DNA of 64,000 bases from Nocardia fluminea (GCF_002846365.1 NZ_PJMW01000002.1:3596001-3660000); one strand, 5' to 3'. Shown: positions 9,247-21,794, counted from the first letter of the stretch. Notes: generated by a model from the sequence alone, not told the origin. Numbers and translations are program-made.

Positions 9247-11033
9247 GCGCGCAGTGCGGTGGTGACCGTGCGCTCGCGGTTCAGCGGCTGCCACGGGCGC
9301 TCCGAGGCTTCCATCTTCGCGCGGCGTTCGGCCAGGACCTCGTCGGAGACAAGGACTTCCAGCGCGCGGGTGTGCACATCGATGCGGATGCGGTCACCGT
9401 TCTCGACCAGGCCGATGACGCCACCCGAAGCGGCTTCGGGGGAGACGTGGCCGATCGACAGACCCGAGGTGCCGCCGGAGAAGCGGCCGTCGGTGATCAG
9501 CGCGCAGACCTTGCCCAGACCGAGGCCCTTGAGGAACGAGGTCGGGTGCAGCATCTCCTGCATACCCGGACCGCCGGCGGGACCTTCGTAGCGGACGACG
9601 ACCACGTCGCCCGGCTGGATCTTCTTGCCCAGGATCATCGACACCGCCTCCTCCTGCGACTCGACCACCACGGCCGGGCCTTCGAAGGTGAACAGGTCCT
9701 CGTCGATGCCCGCGGTCTTGAGGATCGCGCCGTCGGGGGCGATGTTGCCGCGCAGCACGCACAGCCCGCCCTCGACGGTGTAGGCGTGCTCGATGTCGCG
9801 GATGCAGCCACCGGCGGCATCGGTGTCGAGCGAGGACCAGCGGTTGCTGGTGGAGAACGGTTCGACCGTGCGCACGCCACCGGGGGCGGCGTGGAAGAGC
9901 TCGACGGCCTCCTCGGATGCCTTGCCCGAGCGCACATCCCAGGTGTCGAGGTACTCCTCGAACGAGGCGGTGTGCACGGTGGTGACATCGGTCTCCAGCA
10001 GACCACCGCGACGCAGCTCGCCGAGGATGGCGGGGATGCCACCGGCGCGGTGCACGTCCTCCATGTGGTAATCGGAGTTGGGCGAGACCTTCGACAGGCA
10101 CGGCACCCGTCGGCTGATCTCGTCGATGCTCTGCAGATCGAAGTCGATCTCGCCTTCCTGTGCGGCGGCGAGGGTGTGCAGCACGGTGTTGGTCGAGCCG
10201 CCCATGGCGACGTCGAGGGCCATCGCGTTGCGGAAGGCCTTGGCGTTGGCCACGTTCCGGGGCAGCACCGAGGCGTCGTCGTCCTGGTACCAGCGCTTGG
10301 CGATATCGACGATCACCGTGCCCGCCCGCTCGAACAGCGCACGGCGCGCGGCGTGGGTGGCGAGCGTGGAGCCGTTGCCCGGCAATGCAAGGCCGAGCGC
10401 CTCGGTCAGGCAGTTCATCGAGTTCGCGGTGAACATGCCCGAACACGAACCACAGGTCGGGCACGCGGACCGTTCGACCTCGTCCAGTCCTTCGTCGGAC
10501 ACCACCTGGCTCGCGCTCGCCGAGATCGCGGTGATCAGGTCGGTCGGCGCCTGCGCGACACCCTCGACGATCACGGCCTTACCGGCCTCCATCGGCCCAC
10601 CGGAGACGAACACGGCGGGGATGTTGAGGCGCATCGCGGCGTTGAGCATGCCGGGAGTGATCTTGTCGCAGTTGGAGATACACACCAGTGCGTCGGCGGT
10701 GTGGGCGTTGGCCATGTACTCCACGGAGTCGGCGATGATCTCGCGCGAGGGCAGCGAGTAGAGCATGCCGCCGTGCCCCATGGCGATACCGTCGTCGACG
10801 GCGATGGTGTGGAACTCGCGCGCGATGCCACCGGCGGCGGCCACCGCCTCGGCGACGATCTCGCCCATGTTCTTGAGGTGCACGTGACCGGGCACGAACT
10901 GGGTGTAGGAGTTCGCGATCGCGATGATCGGCTTGCCGAAATCGGAATCGGTCATGCCGGTCGCGCGCCATAGTGAGCGCGCGCCCGCAGCATTGCGGCC
11001 GATGGTGGTGGTGCGTGAGCGAAGCGGTGGCAT
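9192..11033 (-). CDS. ilvD: Dihydroxy-acid dehydratase
   Basis: Dehydrates 2,3-dihydroxy-isovalerate and 2,3-dihydroxy-3-methylvalerate, the third common step of valine and isoleucine synthesis. Iron-sulfur ligands are visible in [12 protein letters not shown] and [17 protein letters not shown], with the active-site region [20 protein letters not shown] near the C-terminus. 613 residues, typical of the actinobacterial [2Fe-2S] type. ATG 11033 is preceded by GAGGAC; longer in-frame starts lack support. It lies close to ilvBNC on the opposite strand, separated by a PH-domain gene. Confidence 0.96.
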   Translation of the reverse strand: MPPLRSRTTTIGRNAAGARSLWRATGMTDSDFGKPIIAIANSYTQFVPGHVHLKNMGEIVAEAVAAAGGIAREFHTIAVDDGIAMGHGGMLYSLPSREIIADSVEYMANAHTADALVCISNCDKITPGMLNAAMRLNIPAVFVSGGPMEAGKAVIVEGVAQAPTDLITAISASASQVVSDEGLDEVERSACPTCGSCSGMFTANSMNCLTEALGLALPGNGSTLATHAARRALFERAGTVIVDIAKRWYQDDDASVLPRNVANAKAFRNAMALDVAMGGSTNTVLHTLAAAQEGEIDFDLQSIDEISRRVPCLSKVSPNSDYHMEDVHRAGGIPAILGELRRGGLLETDVTTVHTASFEEYLDTWDVRSGKASEEAVELFHAAPGGVRTVEPFSTSNRWSSLDTDAAGGCIRDIEHAYTVEGGLCVLRGNIAPDGAILKTAGIDEDLFTFEGPAVVVESQEEAVSMILGKKIQPGDVVVVRYEGPAGGPGMQEMLHPTSFLKGLGLGKVCALITDGRFSGGTSGLSIGHVSPEAASGGVIGLVENGDRIRIDVHTRALEVLVSDEVLAERRAKMEASERPWQPLNRERTVTTALRAYAALATSADKGAVRKVP

Positions 11034-11339
11034 GGAAGTCCTCGTGATGTCGCTGGGTGCGTGGCGAGCGTGCGCGCAGGGGGCTGACCTGCGTGGCACG
11101 TGCGCGATCGCGGTGCGTCCGGCAGCCCTTCACGTTACTCCGGCGGGCGATGGTCGCATCGCGCCGGGAGCGGCGTGCTGGGGAGCGGGAACCGGGGCTC
11201 GAGGCGGGAGTGTCGCTCCGTGAGGTGTCGCCGCGGTGGTGCCGTCGGCGCGGGTGTGCCCGGTCGCCGTCAGCTTACCGGTACAAGATCGCGGCGGGCG
11301 CGCCGATTCCCGACGTGCTGATGCCCACAGTGCCGGGCG
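11034..11339. other. Intergenic region upstream of ilvD
   Basis: About 306 bp between the ilvD start and the stop of the upstream PH-domain gene. No coding frame is supported. It presumably holds the ilvD promoter, but I could not identify convincing -35/-10 boxes or a leader peptide. Confidence 0.4.
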
Positions 11340-12104
11340 TCAGCCCTCGGACTTCGGCTCGTCCTCCGAGGACGCCGTGGCTTCGGGCTCGGCCTTCGCG
11401 TCGGATTCCGCCTTCGCCGCGGCTCGCTCGGCGGCGACGCGGTCGGCTTCGGCCGCCTCGGCGGCAGCGAACACGTCGGGCAGCCGGCCGCCGGACGCCT
11501 CGATCAGCTCACGGAGCCGGTCGTACCCGACGGCGGGCAGCTTCACCTCGGAGTCGTCGTCGAGCCGGGCTCGCACATATCCGCGCTTGGGAATGCTGAT
11601 CCCCTTGACGCGCACCCAGTCGAGGTGCTTCTTCCCGGTCATCGAGCTCAGGTCGAGCCCGGCCTCGGACACGGTCGTGTCCGTGCGCACGACCCACCAC
11701 ACCGCGATGACCGGGGCCAGCAGCAGCGGCCACAGCGCCACCGGCCACCCGACGAACGGGAAGAACACGCAGAACGCCAGCACCAGCACGCCGATATAGG
11801 CCAACCGGGGAACGCCGATCACGTGCACACCCGGCGTCGGTGTGTTCGTCTTACGCGGGATCAGCAGCCAGACGATCACCGCCACGGGCACGATCGACCC
11901 GATCCGCACGCCCAGCGACCAGTCCTGCACGGTGCCGACGACGACGAAGGCCAGGTACGCCACTACCACGGCGCCGATCGCCGCGAGCCGCTCCGGACCG
12001 GCCGAGCGCAGGCCGCCGGGTCGTGACGGGCGACCCGTATCGGTTCCCTCGTCGGTGGTGTGGGACGATTTAGCCGGTGGCACGGACTGATGCGGTGATG
12101 ACAC
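11340..12104 (-). CDS. PH-domain membrane protein
   Basis: Two hydrophobic pairs (AAIGAVVVAYLAFVVVG; PVAVIVWLLIP; then LAYIGVLVLAFCVFFPFVG; PLLLAPVIAVWWVV) precede a bacterial PH-like domain (VVRTDTTVSEAGLDL...RVKGISIPKRGYVRARLDDDSEVKLPAVGYDRL). The C-terminal 45 residues are Ala/Glu/Lys-rich and probably coiled or disordered. M. tuberculosis has a PH-domain antigen gene (Rv3004, CFP-6) at the equivalent place next to ilvB. The start is uncertain: GTG 12104 follows an AGGAGG too closely, and other GTG codons exist on either side. Function unknown. Confidence 0.65.
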   Translation of the reverse strand: MSSPHQSVPPAKSSHTTDEGTDTGRPSRPGGLRSAGPERLAAIGAVVVAYLAFVVVGTVQDWSLGVRIGSIVPVAVIVWLLIPRKTNTPTPGVHVIGVPRLAYIGVLVLAFCVFFPFVGWPVALWPLLLAPVIAVWWVVRTDTTVSEAGLDLSSMTGKKHLDWVRVKGISIPKRGYVRARLDDDSEVKLPAVGYDRLRELIEASGGRLPDVFAAAEAAEADRVAAERAAAKAESDAKAEPEATASSEDEPKSEG

Positions 12105-12183
12105 CCTCCTATCCTCGCATCTTGGTACACGGACCCACGCAACCACTCGAGTCCCACAGAATGGGACCGGAGCGGAAAGCCTG

Positions 12184-12214
12184 TTTGACTCGACGCGCTA
12201 CGCGCGCCTAACGT
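12184..12214 (+). promoter_or_regulatory. Candidate promoter of the ilvBNC operon
   Basis: TTGACT (12184-12189) and TAACGT (12209-12214, fitting TANNNT) are spaced 19 bp. The predicted transcription start falls at or beside the leader-peptide start codon, as expected for leaderless actinobacterial ilvB leaders. Confidence 0.4.
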
Positions 12215-12221
12215 TGCATGC

Positions 12222-12281
12222 GTGATTCGCAGTGTTTATTTAAGAAGTGAGCTCGTAATCGGCCGGCGCGTCCAGCGCTGA
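12222..12281 (+). CDS. ilvB leader peptide (19 residues)
   Basis: A 19-codon frame from GTG 12222 encodes MIRSVYLRSELVIGRRVQR. Seven of its residues are Val, Leu or Ile, and the LVIGRRV core resembles the LVLGKRV core I recall from streptomycete ilvB leader peptides. It starts at the predicted transcription start and is followed by a candidate attenuator 150 bp before ilvB. Ribosome stalling at branched-chain codons, including a rare TTA, would couple operon expression to amino acid supply. Too short for homology alone to prove. Confidence 0.55.
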   Translation: MIRSVYLRSELVIGRRVQR

Positions 12282-12319
12282 GCCTGACACCTGGTCAATA
12301 CGTCAGCTCGCGTTTGCGA

Positions 12320-12362
12320 CGCGCCACCCTCGAACAGCCATGCGCTGGGCGGGGGCTTTTTT
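12320..12362 (+). terminator. Candidate transcription attenuator upstream of ilvB
   Basis: A GC-rich stretch with several short complementary arms (for example CAGC/GCTG and CCACCC against GGGCGGGGG) ends in six consecutive T residues, unusual in this genome. It lies between the leader peptide and ilvB. The exact stem is not clear by eye. Confidence 0.4.
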
Positions 12363-12433
12363 GTGTTCGGGCGAATGCCAGCGGCCCTGTCGGGTCAGTC
12401 CGAGTCAGAACGAGACAGTGAGGAACGAAGACG

Positions 12434-14380
12434 GTGAGTGCACCAACCGCACGACCCGGGCCATCGGCCCGCAGGTCAGCGCCTTCAGCTACCCCTGGTA
12501 GCCCGGCGACCAACCCCACCCGCCGCCAGGTCGCGCCCGAGCGCGTGACCGGCGCCCAGTCGGTGGTCAGGTCCCTCGAAGAGCTCGACGTCGACACGGT
12601 ATTCGGCATTCCCGGCGGCGCGGTCCTTCCTGTCTACGATCCGCTGTTCGACTCGAAGAAGGTCCGCCACGTCCTGGTCCGGCACGAGCAGGGCGCCGGT
12701 CACGCGGCGACCGGTTACGCGCAGGCCTCGGGCAAGGTCGGTGTGTGTATGGCCACATCCGGTCCCGGCGCCACCAACCTGGTGACCCCGCTGGCCGACG
12801 CCCAGATGGACTCGGTCCCGATCGTGGCGATCACCGGCCAGGTGCCGTCGAGCCTGGTCGGCACCGACGCGTTCCAGGAAGCCGACATCTCCGGCATCAC
12901 CATGCCGATCACCAAGCACAACTTCCTGGTCAAGGACGCCGCCGAGATCCCGCGCACCCTGGCCGAGGCGTTCTACCTCGCCGCCTCGGGTCGCCCCGGT
13001 GCGGTCCTGGTCGACATCACCAAGGACGCCCTGCAGGCCCAGACCACGTTCTCGTGGCCGCCGGAGATGCGTCTGCCCGGCTACCGTCCGGTCACCAAGC
13101 CACACGGCAAGCAGGTGCGCGAGGCCGCCAGGATGATCCTGGAGTCCAAGCAGCCGGTGCTCTACGTCGGTGGCGGCGTCATCAAGTCCGATGCCTCGCC
13201 CGAACTGCTCGAGCTGGCCGAACTCACCGGCATTCCGGTGGTCACCACGCTGATGGCGCGGGGCGCGTTCCCCGACAGCCACACCCTGAACATGGGCATG
13301 CCCGGCATGCACGGCACCGTCGGTGCGGTGGCGGCGCTGCAGAAGTCGGACCTGCTGATCACCCTCGGCGCCCGTTTCGACGACCGCGTCACCGGTCAGC
13401 TGGACTCCTTCGCGCCCGACGCGAAGGTCATCCACGCCGACATCGACCCGGCCGAGATCGGCAAGAACCGCCACGCCGACGTCCCGATCGTGGGCGACGC
13501 GCGTGAGGTGATCGTCGAGCTGATCGAGACCCTCAAGGCCGATCCGCAGTCCGGCGACGCCCCGCTGCTGAACCTCACCGAATGGTGGGCCTACCTCAGT
13601 GGCATCCGCGAGAACTACCCGCTGGGCTGGAAGACCCCCAGCGACGGTTCGGTCTCCCCGGAGTACGTCATCGAGACGCTGGGCCGTCTCGCGGGCCCCG
13701 AGGCCATCTACTGCGCCGGCGTCGGCCAGCACCAGATGTGGGCCGCGCAGTTCATCAAGTACGAGAACCCGCGCACCTGGCTCAACTCGGGCGGTCTCGG
13801 CACCATGGGCTACTCGGTGCCCGCCGCCATGGGCGCCAAGATGGGCGCGCCGGACAAGGAAGTCTGGGCGGTCGACGGTGACGGCTGCTTCCAGATGACC
13901 AATCAGGAGCTGGCCACCTGTGCGATCGAGGGTGTGCCGATCAAGGTCGCCCTGATCAACAACGGCAACCTGGGCATGGTTCGCCAGTGGCAGACCCTGT
14001 TCTACGAACAGCGCTACTCCAACACCGATCTCGGCACGCACTCGCTGCGCATCCCCGATTTCGTGAAGCTGGCCGAGGCGCTGGGTTGCGTCGGCATCCG
14101 GGTGGAGAAGGAGTCCGAGGTCGAGGACGCGATCCGGCAGGCCCAGGCCATCACCGACCGCCCGGTCGTCATCGACTTCATCGTCGGCAAGGACGCCCAG
14201 GTGTGGCCGATGGTCGCCTCGGGCACCAGCAACGACGAGATCATGTTCGCCCGTGGCATCCGTCCGCTCTTCGACGAGGACGAGTCGGTGTCCGAACCGG
14301 CCGTCATCCACGAGGCGATGGAACGCGAGCAGGCCGCATTCACCGAGCAGGACGCACCTCAGAAGGGTTCCGAAGCATGA
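12434..14380 (+). CDS. ilvB: Acetolactate synthase large subunit
   Basis: Thiamine diphosphate-dependent enzyme that condenses pyruvate with pyruvate or 2-oxobutyrate, the first common step of branched-chain synthesis. The [15 protein letters not shown] motif, the catalytic glutamate in [15 protein letters not shown], and the cofactor site [15 protein letters not shown]...[12 protein letters not shown] are all present. 648 residues, with an N-terminal Pro/Ser/Ala extension of about 35 residues common in actinomycetes. GTG 12434 start. Its TGA overlaps the ATG of ilvN, indicating translational coupling. Regulated probably by leader-peptide attenuation. Confidence 0.97.
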   Translation: MSAPTARPGPSARRSAPSATPGSPATNPTRRQVAPERVTGAQSVVRSLEELDVDTVFGIPGGAVLPVYDPLFDSKKVRHVLVRHEQGAGHAATGYAQASGKVGVCMATSGPGATNLVTPLADAQMDSVPIVAITGQVPSSLVGTDAFQEADISGITMPITKHNFLVKDAAEIPRTLAEAFYLAASGRPGAVLVDITKDALQAQTTFSWPPEMRLPGYRPVTKPHGKQVREAARMILESKQPVLYVGGGVIKSDASPELLELAELTGIPVVTTLMARGAFPDSHTLNMGMPGMHGTVGAVAALQKSDLLITLGARFDDRVTGQLDSFAPDAKVIHADIDPAEIGKNRHADVPIVGDAREVIVELIETLKADPQSGDAPLLNLTEWWAYLSGIRENYPLGWKTPSDGSVSPEYVIETLGRLAGPEAIYCAGVGQHQMWAAQFIKYENPRTWLNSGGLGTMGYSVPAAMGAKMGAPDKEVWAVDGDGCFQMTNQELATCAIEGVPIKVALINNGNLGMVRQWQTLFYEQRYSNTDLGTHSLRIPDFVKLAEALGCVGIRVEKESEVEDAIRQAQAITDRPVVIDFIVGKDAQVWPMVASGTSNDEIMFARGIRPLFDEDESVSEPAVIHEAMEREQAAFTEQDAPQKGSEA

Positions 14381-14880
14381 GCACGACCCATACGCTGAGC
14401 GTTCTCGTCGAGGACAAGCCCGGCGTGCTGGCGCGAGTCGCGAGCCTGTTCTCGCGCCGCGGCTTCAACATCGAGTCACTGGCCGTCGGCGGCACCGAGA
14501 TCCCCGAGATCTCGCGCATGACGATCGTCGTGACCGTCGACGATCTGCCCCTCGAGCAGGTCACCAAGCAGCTCAACAAGCTGATCAACGTCATCAAGAT
14601 CGTGGAGCAGGACGCCGACGCCTCGGTGGCCCGTGAGCTGATCCTGGTGAAGGTGCGGGCCGACGCGTCGGTGCGCACGCAGGTGATCGAGGCCGTGCAG
14701 TTGTTCCGCGCCAAGGTGATCGACGTCTCGCCCGACGCGCTGACCATCGAAGCGACCGGCACCCGCTCCAAGCTCGACGCGCTGCTGCGCATGGTCGAGC
14801 CGTACGGGATTCGCGAGATCGTGCAGTCGGGAGTCGTGGCCGTCGGCCGCGGGCCCAAGTCGATCACCGCGACCCGCTGA
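14377..14880 (+). CDS. ilvN: Acetolactate synthase small regulatory subunit
   Basis: ACT-domain regulatory subunit that activates IlvB and gives valine feedback inhibition. The N-terminal ACT domain reads [31 protein letters not shown]; a second ACT-like half follows with the [25 protein letters not shown] tail. 167 residues, the usual length. Its ATG overlaps the ilvB stop (ATGA), so stoichiometric translation is expected. ilvC follows after 63 bp. Confidence 0.97.
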   Translation: MSTTHTLSVLVEDKPGVLARVASLFSRRGFNIESLAVGGTEIPEISRMTIVVTVDDLPLEQVTKQLNKLINVIKIVEQDADASVARELILVKVRADASVRTQVIEAVQLFRAKVIDVSPDALTIEATGTRSKLDALLRMVEPYGIREIVQSGVVAVGRGPKSITATR

Positions 14881-15957
<1,077 letters not shown>

Positions 15958-15972
15958 GGTTTCACCGCGTCT

Positions 15973-16009
15973 CGAAAGGCCCGTTCGCCCCGTGCGAGCG
16001 GGCCTTTCG
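15973..16009 (+). terminator. ilvBNC terminator
   Basis: CGAAAGGCCCG (15973-15983) pairs perfectly with CGGGCCTTTCG (15999-16009) around a 15-base loop, 15 bp after the ilvC stop. Confidence 0.8.
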
Positions 16010-16091
16010 GCATGCTGGCGTAATCTGGTGGCGTGACGGAAACACCACCGGCCCAACGTTTTCGGCTCGAGCCGACCGGGGTAGGTGGGTC

Positions 16092-17195
16092 ATGCGCGTC
16101 ACGGATCTGAACCCGGTGCCTTCGGCTGATCTCGGTGGCGGCGATCTCGCGATTCCGTTCGAGCTGCCCCACGGCGATGTCGGCTTCATCTGGGGCGACT
16201 CGTTTTCCGGGGACGGCCCGTACGGCCCGCCGATGAGCGGCATCGGGAACTGGCGTTCCCCCATCATCACTCGCACGTCACAGCGCGATCCCGCCGAGCC
16301 GATCGTCATGGCCACCTCGCCGAGCACCGACGGCCGCCAGCTGTGGGACTACCAGCACGACAACGCCGAATACTCCACCGTCCTGCCGTGCGACGCGATG
16401 ACCATCGGCGGCCGGATCTACCTGTGGGTCATGTACACCCAGGGCCTGGGCAAAGAGAAGTGGTGCGAGATATGGACATCCGACGACAGCGGCATCTCGT
16501 GGGCGCGCAGCGGTTCGAAGTTCTGGTGCGGCGCCTTCGCCGGTAAGCGGGTCATGATCTCCTGGGCCAAGGACCCACACAGCGACTGGGTGCACATCAT
16601 CTCCACCGGTGGCCTGGCCAGGAACAAGGACATGCTGCTGTGGCGCGCGACGGTCGACGGTCTGTCCGATCCCCACGCCTGGCAGGGCTGGGGCTGGGAC
16701 GGCCACAACTGGGCCTGGAACCGTGAGCCCACGCCGATCCTGCCCGGTTGGCGATTGGGTGAGATCTGCCTGCGCTATGTCGAGAACAGGGCCGTGATCT
16801 CCGGATTCGACGCGGGGGACTACTCGATCTTCGTCAAGGTGGGCGACCGCATCGACAACACGAACTGGATCACGACCCACACGCACCGGCCGATCACCGG
16901 GATGCCGCGCGGTGTCGACACGGTCCCGCGCCTGTACGGCGGTTACATACACCCCTACAGCAGGCTCGAAGACGGCAAGTTCACCCTCATCGTCTCCGAG
17001 TGGGCGGAAAGCGGGAATCCCTATCGGGCGACCCAGTTCACCTGCACCGGGATCCGCCGGAAGGTGCTGGTCCCGGTACCCGACCCCGAACCGACGCCCG
17101 AGCCTCGGCCGGTTCCACCACCGGACCCGCATCGGACCTGGTGGCAGGAGCTCGTCCGTCGAGTCGACGAGTGGCGCAGGCGGCTTGGACCGTAG
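16092..17195 (+). CDS. DUF4185-domain protein (GH183-like)
   Basis: Contains the DUF4185 five-bladed-propeller pattern: ADLGGGDLAIPFELPHGDVGFIWGDSFSG at the start, then Trp-rich blades (GGRIYLWVMYTQGLGKEKWCEIWTSDDSGISW). Members of this family were recently shown to be endo-D-arabinanases (GH183) acting on mycobacterial-type arabinan; whether this one is active cannot be told. A Pro-rich linker and a short basic tail (WWQELVRRVDEWRRRLGP) close the 367 residues. No signal peptide is visible from ATG 16092. A short overlapping frame starts at GTG 16034 upstream. Confidence 0.7.
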   Translation: MRVTDLNPVPSADLGGGDLAIPFELPHGDVGFIWGDSFSGDGPYGPPMSGIGNWRSPIITRTSQRDPAEPIVMATSPSTDGRQLWDYQHDNAEYSTVLPCDAMTIGGRIYLWVMYTQGLGKEKWCEIWTSDDSGISWARSGSKFWCGAFAGKRVMISWAKDPHSDWVHIISTGGLARNKDMLLWRATVDGLSDPHAWQGWGWDGHNWAWNREPTPILPGWRLGEICLRYVENRAVISGFDAGDYSIFVKVGDRIDNTNWITTHTHRPITGMPRGVDTVPRLYGGYIHPYSRLEDGKFTLIVSEWAESGNPYRATQFTCTGIRRKVLVPVPDPEPTPEPRPVPPPDPHRTWWQELVRRVDEWRRRLGP

Positions 17196-17337
17196 CGCCA
17201 CCCCTCGCGTAGACGGTCGATAGCGGGAGGCTTGCTCGCGTGCGTCATTCGTATTCGTCGCGCGGGGGCGCACTCTGTCACCGCATGGTTACCCGCTGGT
17301 CCTTGCCGTGGCGCCCCGGTAGCGCGAGACTTGCTCG

Positions 17338-18696
17338 ATGACGACGGTTGAGGATTTCGATCGGCAGGCGGCGGAGGTCGGTAAAGCGGCGCGGAAGCGG
17401 GTTTCTCGTGCCGCGTTGGGGGAGTGGAAGCCGGAGCCGGGTCGGGAGGACCCGGTGGCGATTCTGCTGAAACAGAACGAGAGCCGGGTGCCGTCGCTGG
17501 TGCCGATCCGGATGGCGCGAATGGCGGTGTCGCCGTTCACCTTTCTGCGCGGCGCCGCGGCGGTCCTGGCCAATGATCTGGGGAGCGGTCCGGATACGGG
17601 GCTCGTCACCCAACTGTGCGGCGACGCGCACCTGTCGAACTTCGGGCTCTTCGGCACTCCGGAGCGCAATCTCGTGTTCGATGTGAACGACTTCGACGAG
17701 ACGCTGCCCGGCCCGTTCGAGTGGGACGTCAAACGCTTGGTCGCCAGTGTCGCGGTCGCGGCGCTCGGCAACGGCTGTTCCGACGAGGACGCGGCATCGG
17801 CGGCGGAGGCGACCGCCCGCGGCTATCGCGAGGGCATCGAGGCGATGACCGAGCAGGACAGTCTCGAGATCTGGTACGACCGGGTCGACTCCGACAAGGT
17901 CCTCGAGCTGGTCCAGCGGAAGAAGGGCCGCAAGATCGCCGAGAAGACGATCGCCTCGGCCAAGCGGCACACCAGCCTGCAAGCGCTGGACAAACTCACC
18001 GAACCCGATGCCGCCGGTATTCCGCGGATCAAGAGTCAGCCGCCGCTGCTGGTGCCCATCACTTCCCCCGACGCGGCGACGGTGAAGTCGGTCTTCGCCG
18101 AATACCGGCGCACGCTGCCCGACCACATGCGCGTGCTGCTCAACCGCTACACCTTCGTCGAGGCCGCCGTGAAGGTGGTGGGCGTCGGCAGCGTCGGTAC
18201 CCGCTGCTTCATCGCACTGCTGATGGACAAGGAGTCCGGCGCGCCGCTGTTCCTGCAGTTGAAGGAGGCAGGCACCTCCGTACTGGAGCCCTATCAGAAG
18301 CCGAGCCGGTACAAGCATCAGGGACATCGCGTCGTCGCCGGTCAGCGCTTGATGCAGGCCGCGAGTGACATCTTCCTCGGCTGGGCCACCGGCCCCGCGG
18401 GCGTGCACTTCTACTGGCGCCAGTTCCGCGACATGAAGGGTTCGGCCGATATCGCCGGCCTGACGCACCGGCAGTTGTCCAACTACGGCGCCCTCTGCGG
18501 CGCTGTGCTGGCTCGCGCCCACTGCCGCTCCGGTGATCCGCTGGCCATCGACGCCTATATCGGCGGCAGCGAGAAGTTCGACACCGCACTGAGCGATTTC
18601 GCGATGTCGTATTCGGATCAGACGATGGCCGACTATCGCCTGCTCCAGGCCGCGATCAAGGACGGCCGGGTGGAGCTGGCCGACAACCCGTACTGA
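17338..18696 (+). CDS. DUF2252-family protein
   Basis: Conserved 452-residue protein of the DUF2252 family, distantly related to aminoglycoside phosphotransferase/kinase-like folds. Characteristic motifs are MAVSPFTFLRGAA, CGDAHLSNFG (kinase-like catalytic HxxN) and VFDVNDFDETLPGPFEWDVKRL (metal-binding DFDE). ATG 17338. No reaction is established for the family. It stands alone between a DUF4185 gene and the moxR-VWA pair; expression context gives no further clue. Confidence 0.75.
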   Translation: MTTVEDFDRQAAEVGKAARKRVSRAALGEWKPEPGREDPVAILLKQNESRVPSLVPIRMARMAVSPFTFLRGAAAVLANDLGSGPDTGLVTQLCGDAHLSNFGLFGTPERNLVFDVNDFDETLPGPFEWDVKRLVASVAVAALGNGCSDEDAASAAEATARGYREGIEAMTEQDSLEIWYDRVDSDKVLELVQRKKGRKIAEKTIASAKRHTSLQALDKLTEPDAAGIPRIKSQPPLLVPITSPDAATVKSVFAEYRRTLPDHMRVLLNRYTFVEAAVKVVGVGSVGTRCFIALLMDKESGAPLFLQLKEAGTSVLEPYQKPSRYKHQGHRVVAGQRLMQAASDIFLGWATGPAGVHFYWRQFRDMKGSADIAGLTHRQLSNYGALCGAVLARAHCRSGDPLAIDAYIGGSEKFDTALSDFAMSYSDQTMADYRLLQAAIKDGRVELADNPY

Positions 18697-18735
18697 TCGG
18701 TCGTCACCGCTCCACACTCGATACACTCATTACCG

Positions 18736-19619
<884 letters not shown>

Positions 19620-19623
<4 letters not shown>

Positions 19624-21008
19624 CGTCCAGCGCCCCAGCGAACGCCGCCTCGGCGCCGACGAGCGCACGGCTCGTCGATTTCGTAACCCTGTTGCGCGAG
19701 CACAACATTCACGCGGGTCCCAGTGAAACCATCGATGCCGCCGCCGCGATCGTGGCCCTCGGCACCACCGACCCCGGTGTCCTGCGCTCCGGCCTGGCCG
19801 CCTGCCTGCTCCGCCGCAACGGCCAGCGCAGAGTCTTCGACCAACTCTTCGACCTGTACTTCCTCGGTGTCTCGCTGCCACCGGCCTGCCCGAGCGAGAA
19901 TGCCGATGACCTGCGCGAACGTCTGATCGCCAGCCTCGTTCAGGGTGCGGACACCGCCGAACTGGCCCGCGAAGCGCTCAATACCTTCGGCGCCTACGGT
20001 GGCGCGGGGGAGAGCGCGGGCCGGGTCACCCAGGCCTCCGGTGCGGGCTGGTCGTCGTACCTGACCATGAAATCCCTGCGCCCGGACGAGATCTCCGAGC
20101 AGGTAGCCCGAACGATGGGCGGCACAGGCCAGTTCGACACCGCTGTGCGCACCATCGAGGCCCGGCGCCGCGTCGACCGGTTCCGCGCCGACGTGCAAAC
20201 CGAAGCGCGCCTGCGCTCGGCCGAACTGCGCGGCACCGACTACATCGCCCGGCGCGGCGTCGAGAACTCCGCCGACCGAACGGATTTCCTCGGCGCCCGT
20301 GAACAGGACCTCGCCGAGATGCGCCGCCTCGTGCACCCTTTGGCCCGCAAACTCGCCAGCAGGCTGGCGGTGCGCCGCAAGAAGGCGGTGCGCGGTCAGA
20401 TCGATCTGCGCCGCACCCTGCGTCGGTCGATGGCCACCGGTGGTGTTCCGGTCGATCCGGTGCTGCGGGCCCGCAAGCGCGGTAGGCCCGACCTTGTCGT
20501 GCTGGCCGATGTTTCGGGCTCGGTCAGCGGTTTCGCCGAGTTCACCCTGCAATTGGTGCAGGCGCTGCAGGACCAGTTCAGCAAGGTCCGCAGCTTCGGT
20601 TTCGTCGACACCTGTGCCGAGATCACCCACCACTTCACCCCGGGTGAGCCGCCGGCGCCGGGCTTCGCGCGCGACATCGTCCGCGAAGGTGGCGTCGCCC
20701 GGTTCGGCTCCAGCAATTACGGGGAGGTCTTGCAGGGTTTCGTGGACCACTACCTCGACGCCGTCGGCCCGCGTACCTGCGTCCTGATCCTCGGTGACGC
20801 GCGCACGAACCGCACGGATCCGAATCTGGCTGCGCTGCAAGTGATCACCGAGCGGGCCAAGGCCGTGTACTGGCTCAACCCGGAACCGTCACGCTCCTGG
20901 TCGACCGGTGACTCGGCCGCCGAGAACTACACCGACATCGTCACCATGCACGAGTGCCGCAACGTCGCCCAGCTCGCCGAGGTGATCGGCCGCCTGCTCC
21001 CGGCCTGA
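19620..21008 (+). CDS. VWA/CoxE-like protein
   Basis: Von Willebrand factor A protein of the CoxE type, the partner of the MoxR ATPase just upstream. The N-terminal half is helical (FVTLLREHNIHAGPSETIDAAAA); the C-terminal VWA domain has the MIDAS metal site DVSGSVSGF and downstream RFGSSNYGEVLQGF and LGDARTNRTDPN. 462 residues; ATG 19620 overlaps the moxR stop by 4 bp, which fixes the start. Role as cofactor-insertion or complex-assembly factor is inferred from the family. Confidence 0.85.
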
Positions 21009-21009
21009 C

Positions 21010-21669
21010 TCAGCGGTACTTCGTGGTGCCCGCGGAGTCCCGGGAATCGCTCACCAGTTTGGCGAAGCACTCGTCGACGGGGATCGACATGGCATCGCAC
21101 CATGCGTTGGCCGAGTCGGGGTCGGCGAAGGTGGCGCCCGCGAGGGTGACCCACCAGCCCTGCAGATCGAAGGTGCGCCACTCGTCGCTCCAGATCAGCC
21201 GCGCGCCGGGATACTGCTGGCGCAGCCGCTGATTCTGGGCGAGGATTTCGCTGTGCGTCCAGGTCACCATGCGGCCGTCGACATCGGCGGCGACCAGTCC
21301 CGGACGTTTGGCCGAGAGCTGGGGCACCCACCGTTCGGCCAGCCCGGCGCTCACGATCGGCCGATCGGCGTCGGCTTGCGCGCGCAAGGTGTCGAGCGCC
21401 TGGACCTGCGGGTCGACGGGGACCGGAGGTAGTGCGGTGGGGGCGTACGCGGTGGGGCCGTTCGGGCCGGTGGCCGCGATGGTCGCCGCGGTGTTCGGGG
21501 CGGCCGAACGGGAGTTGCTCTGTTGTTGCGCGATGATGATCGCGGCAGCGATCACGCCCACCGCCAACGCGGCGACGACCACGAGCACTCCGAGGACCCA
21601 CGGCCACCGTGACGGCCGCGGCGCGTACGGTCCGTTCGGCGGATAGCCCGGATAACCTGGATAGCCCAC
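21010..21669 (-). CDS. Single-pass membrane protein of unknown function
   Basis: 219 residues. A Tyr/Pro/Gly-rich N-terminus (GYPGYPGYPPNGPY) is followed by one membrane helix, WPWVLGVLVVVAALAVGVIAAAIII, then an exported-looking domain with conserved-looking tryptophans (LIWSDEWRTFDLQGWWVTLAGATF) and a C-terminal NAWCDAMSIPVDECFAKL with two cysteines. GTG 21669 start. It is convergent with the VWA gene with 1 bp between. I do not recognise a named family. Confidence 0.65.
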   Translation of the reverse strand: MGYPGYPGYPPNGPYAPRPSRWPWVLGVLVVVAALAVGVIAAAIIIAQQQSNSRSAAPNTAATIAATGPNGPTAYAPTALPPVPVDPQVQALDTLRAQADADRPIVSAGLAERWVPQLSAKRPGLVAADVDGRMVTWTHSEILAQNQRLRQQYPGARLIWSDEWRTFDLQGWWVTLAGATFADPDSANAWCDAMSIPVDECFAKLVSDSRDSAGTTKYR

Positions 21670-21794
21670 GACCCTCTCCGCTCTCGCGGCACCGAGGCGT
21701 CCTCATCATCGCGCTCGGTCCCCCGTGCCTGCCGACCAGTCTAAAACTCCTCGGCAGGGCACTCGGGCTTTCGTTGCGCAACCGACACGCGCCT

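Noticed and set aside
12485..14311. A 608-residue minus-strand open frame
   Set aside because: Antisense of ilvB, Asp/His/Val-rich as expected from complement of a high-GC gene.
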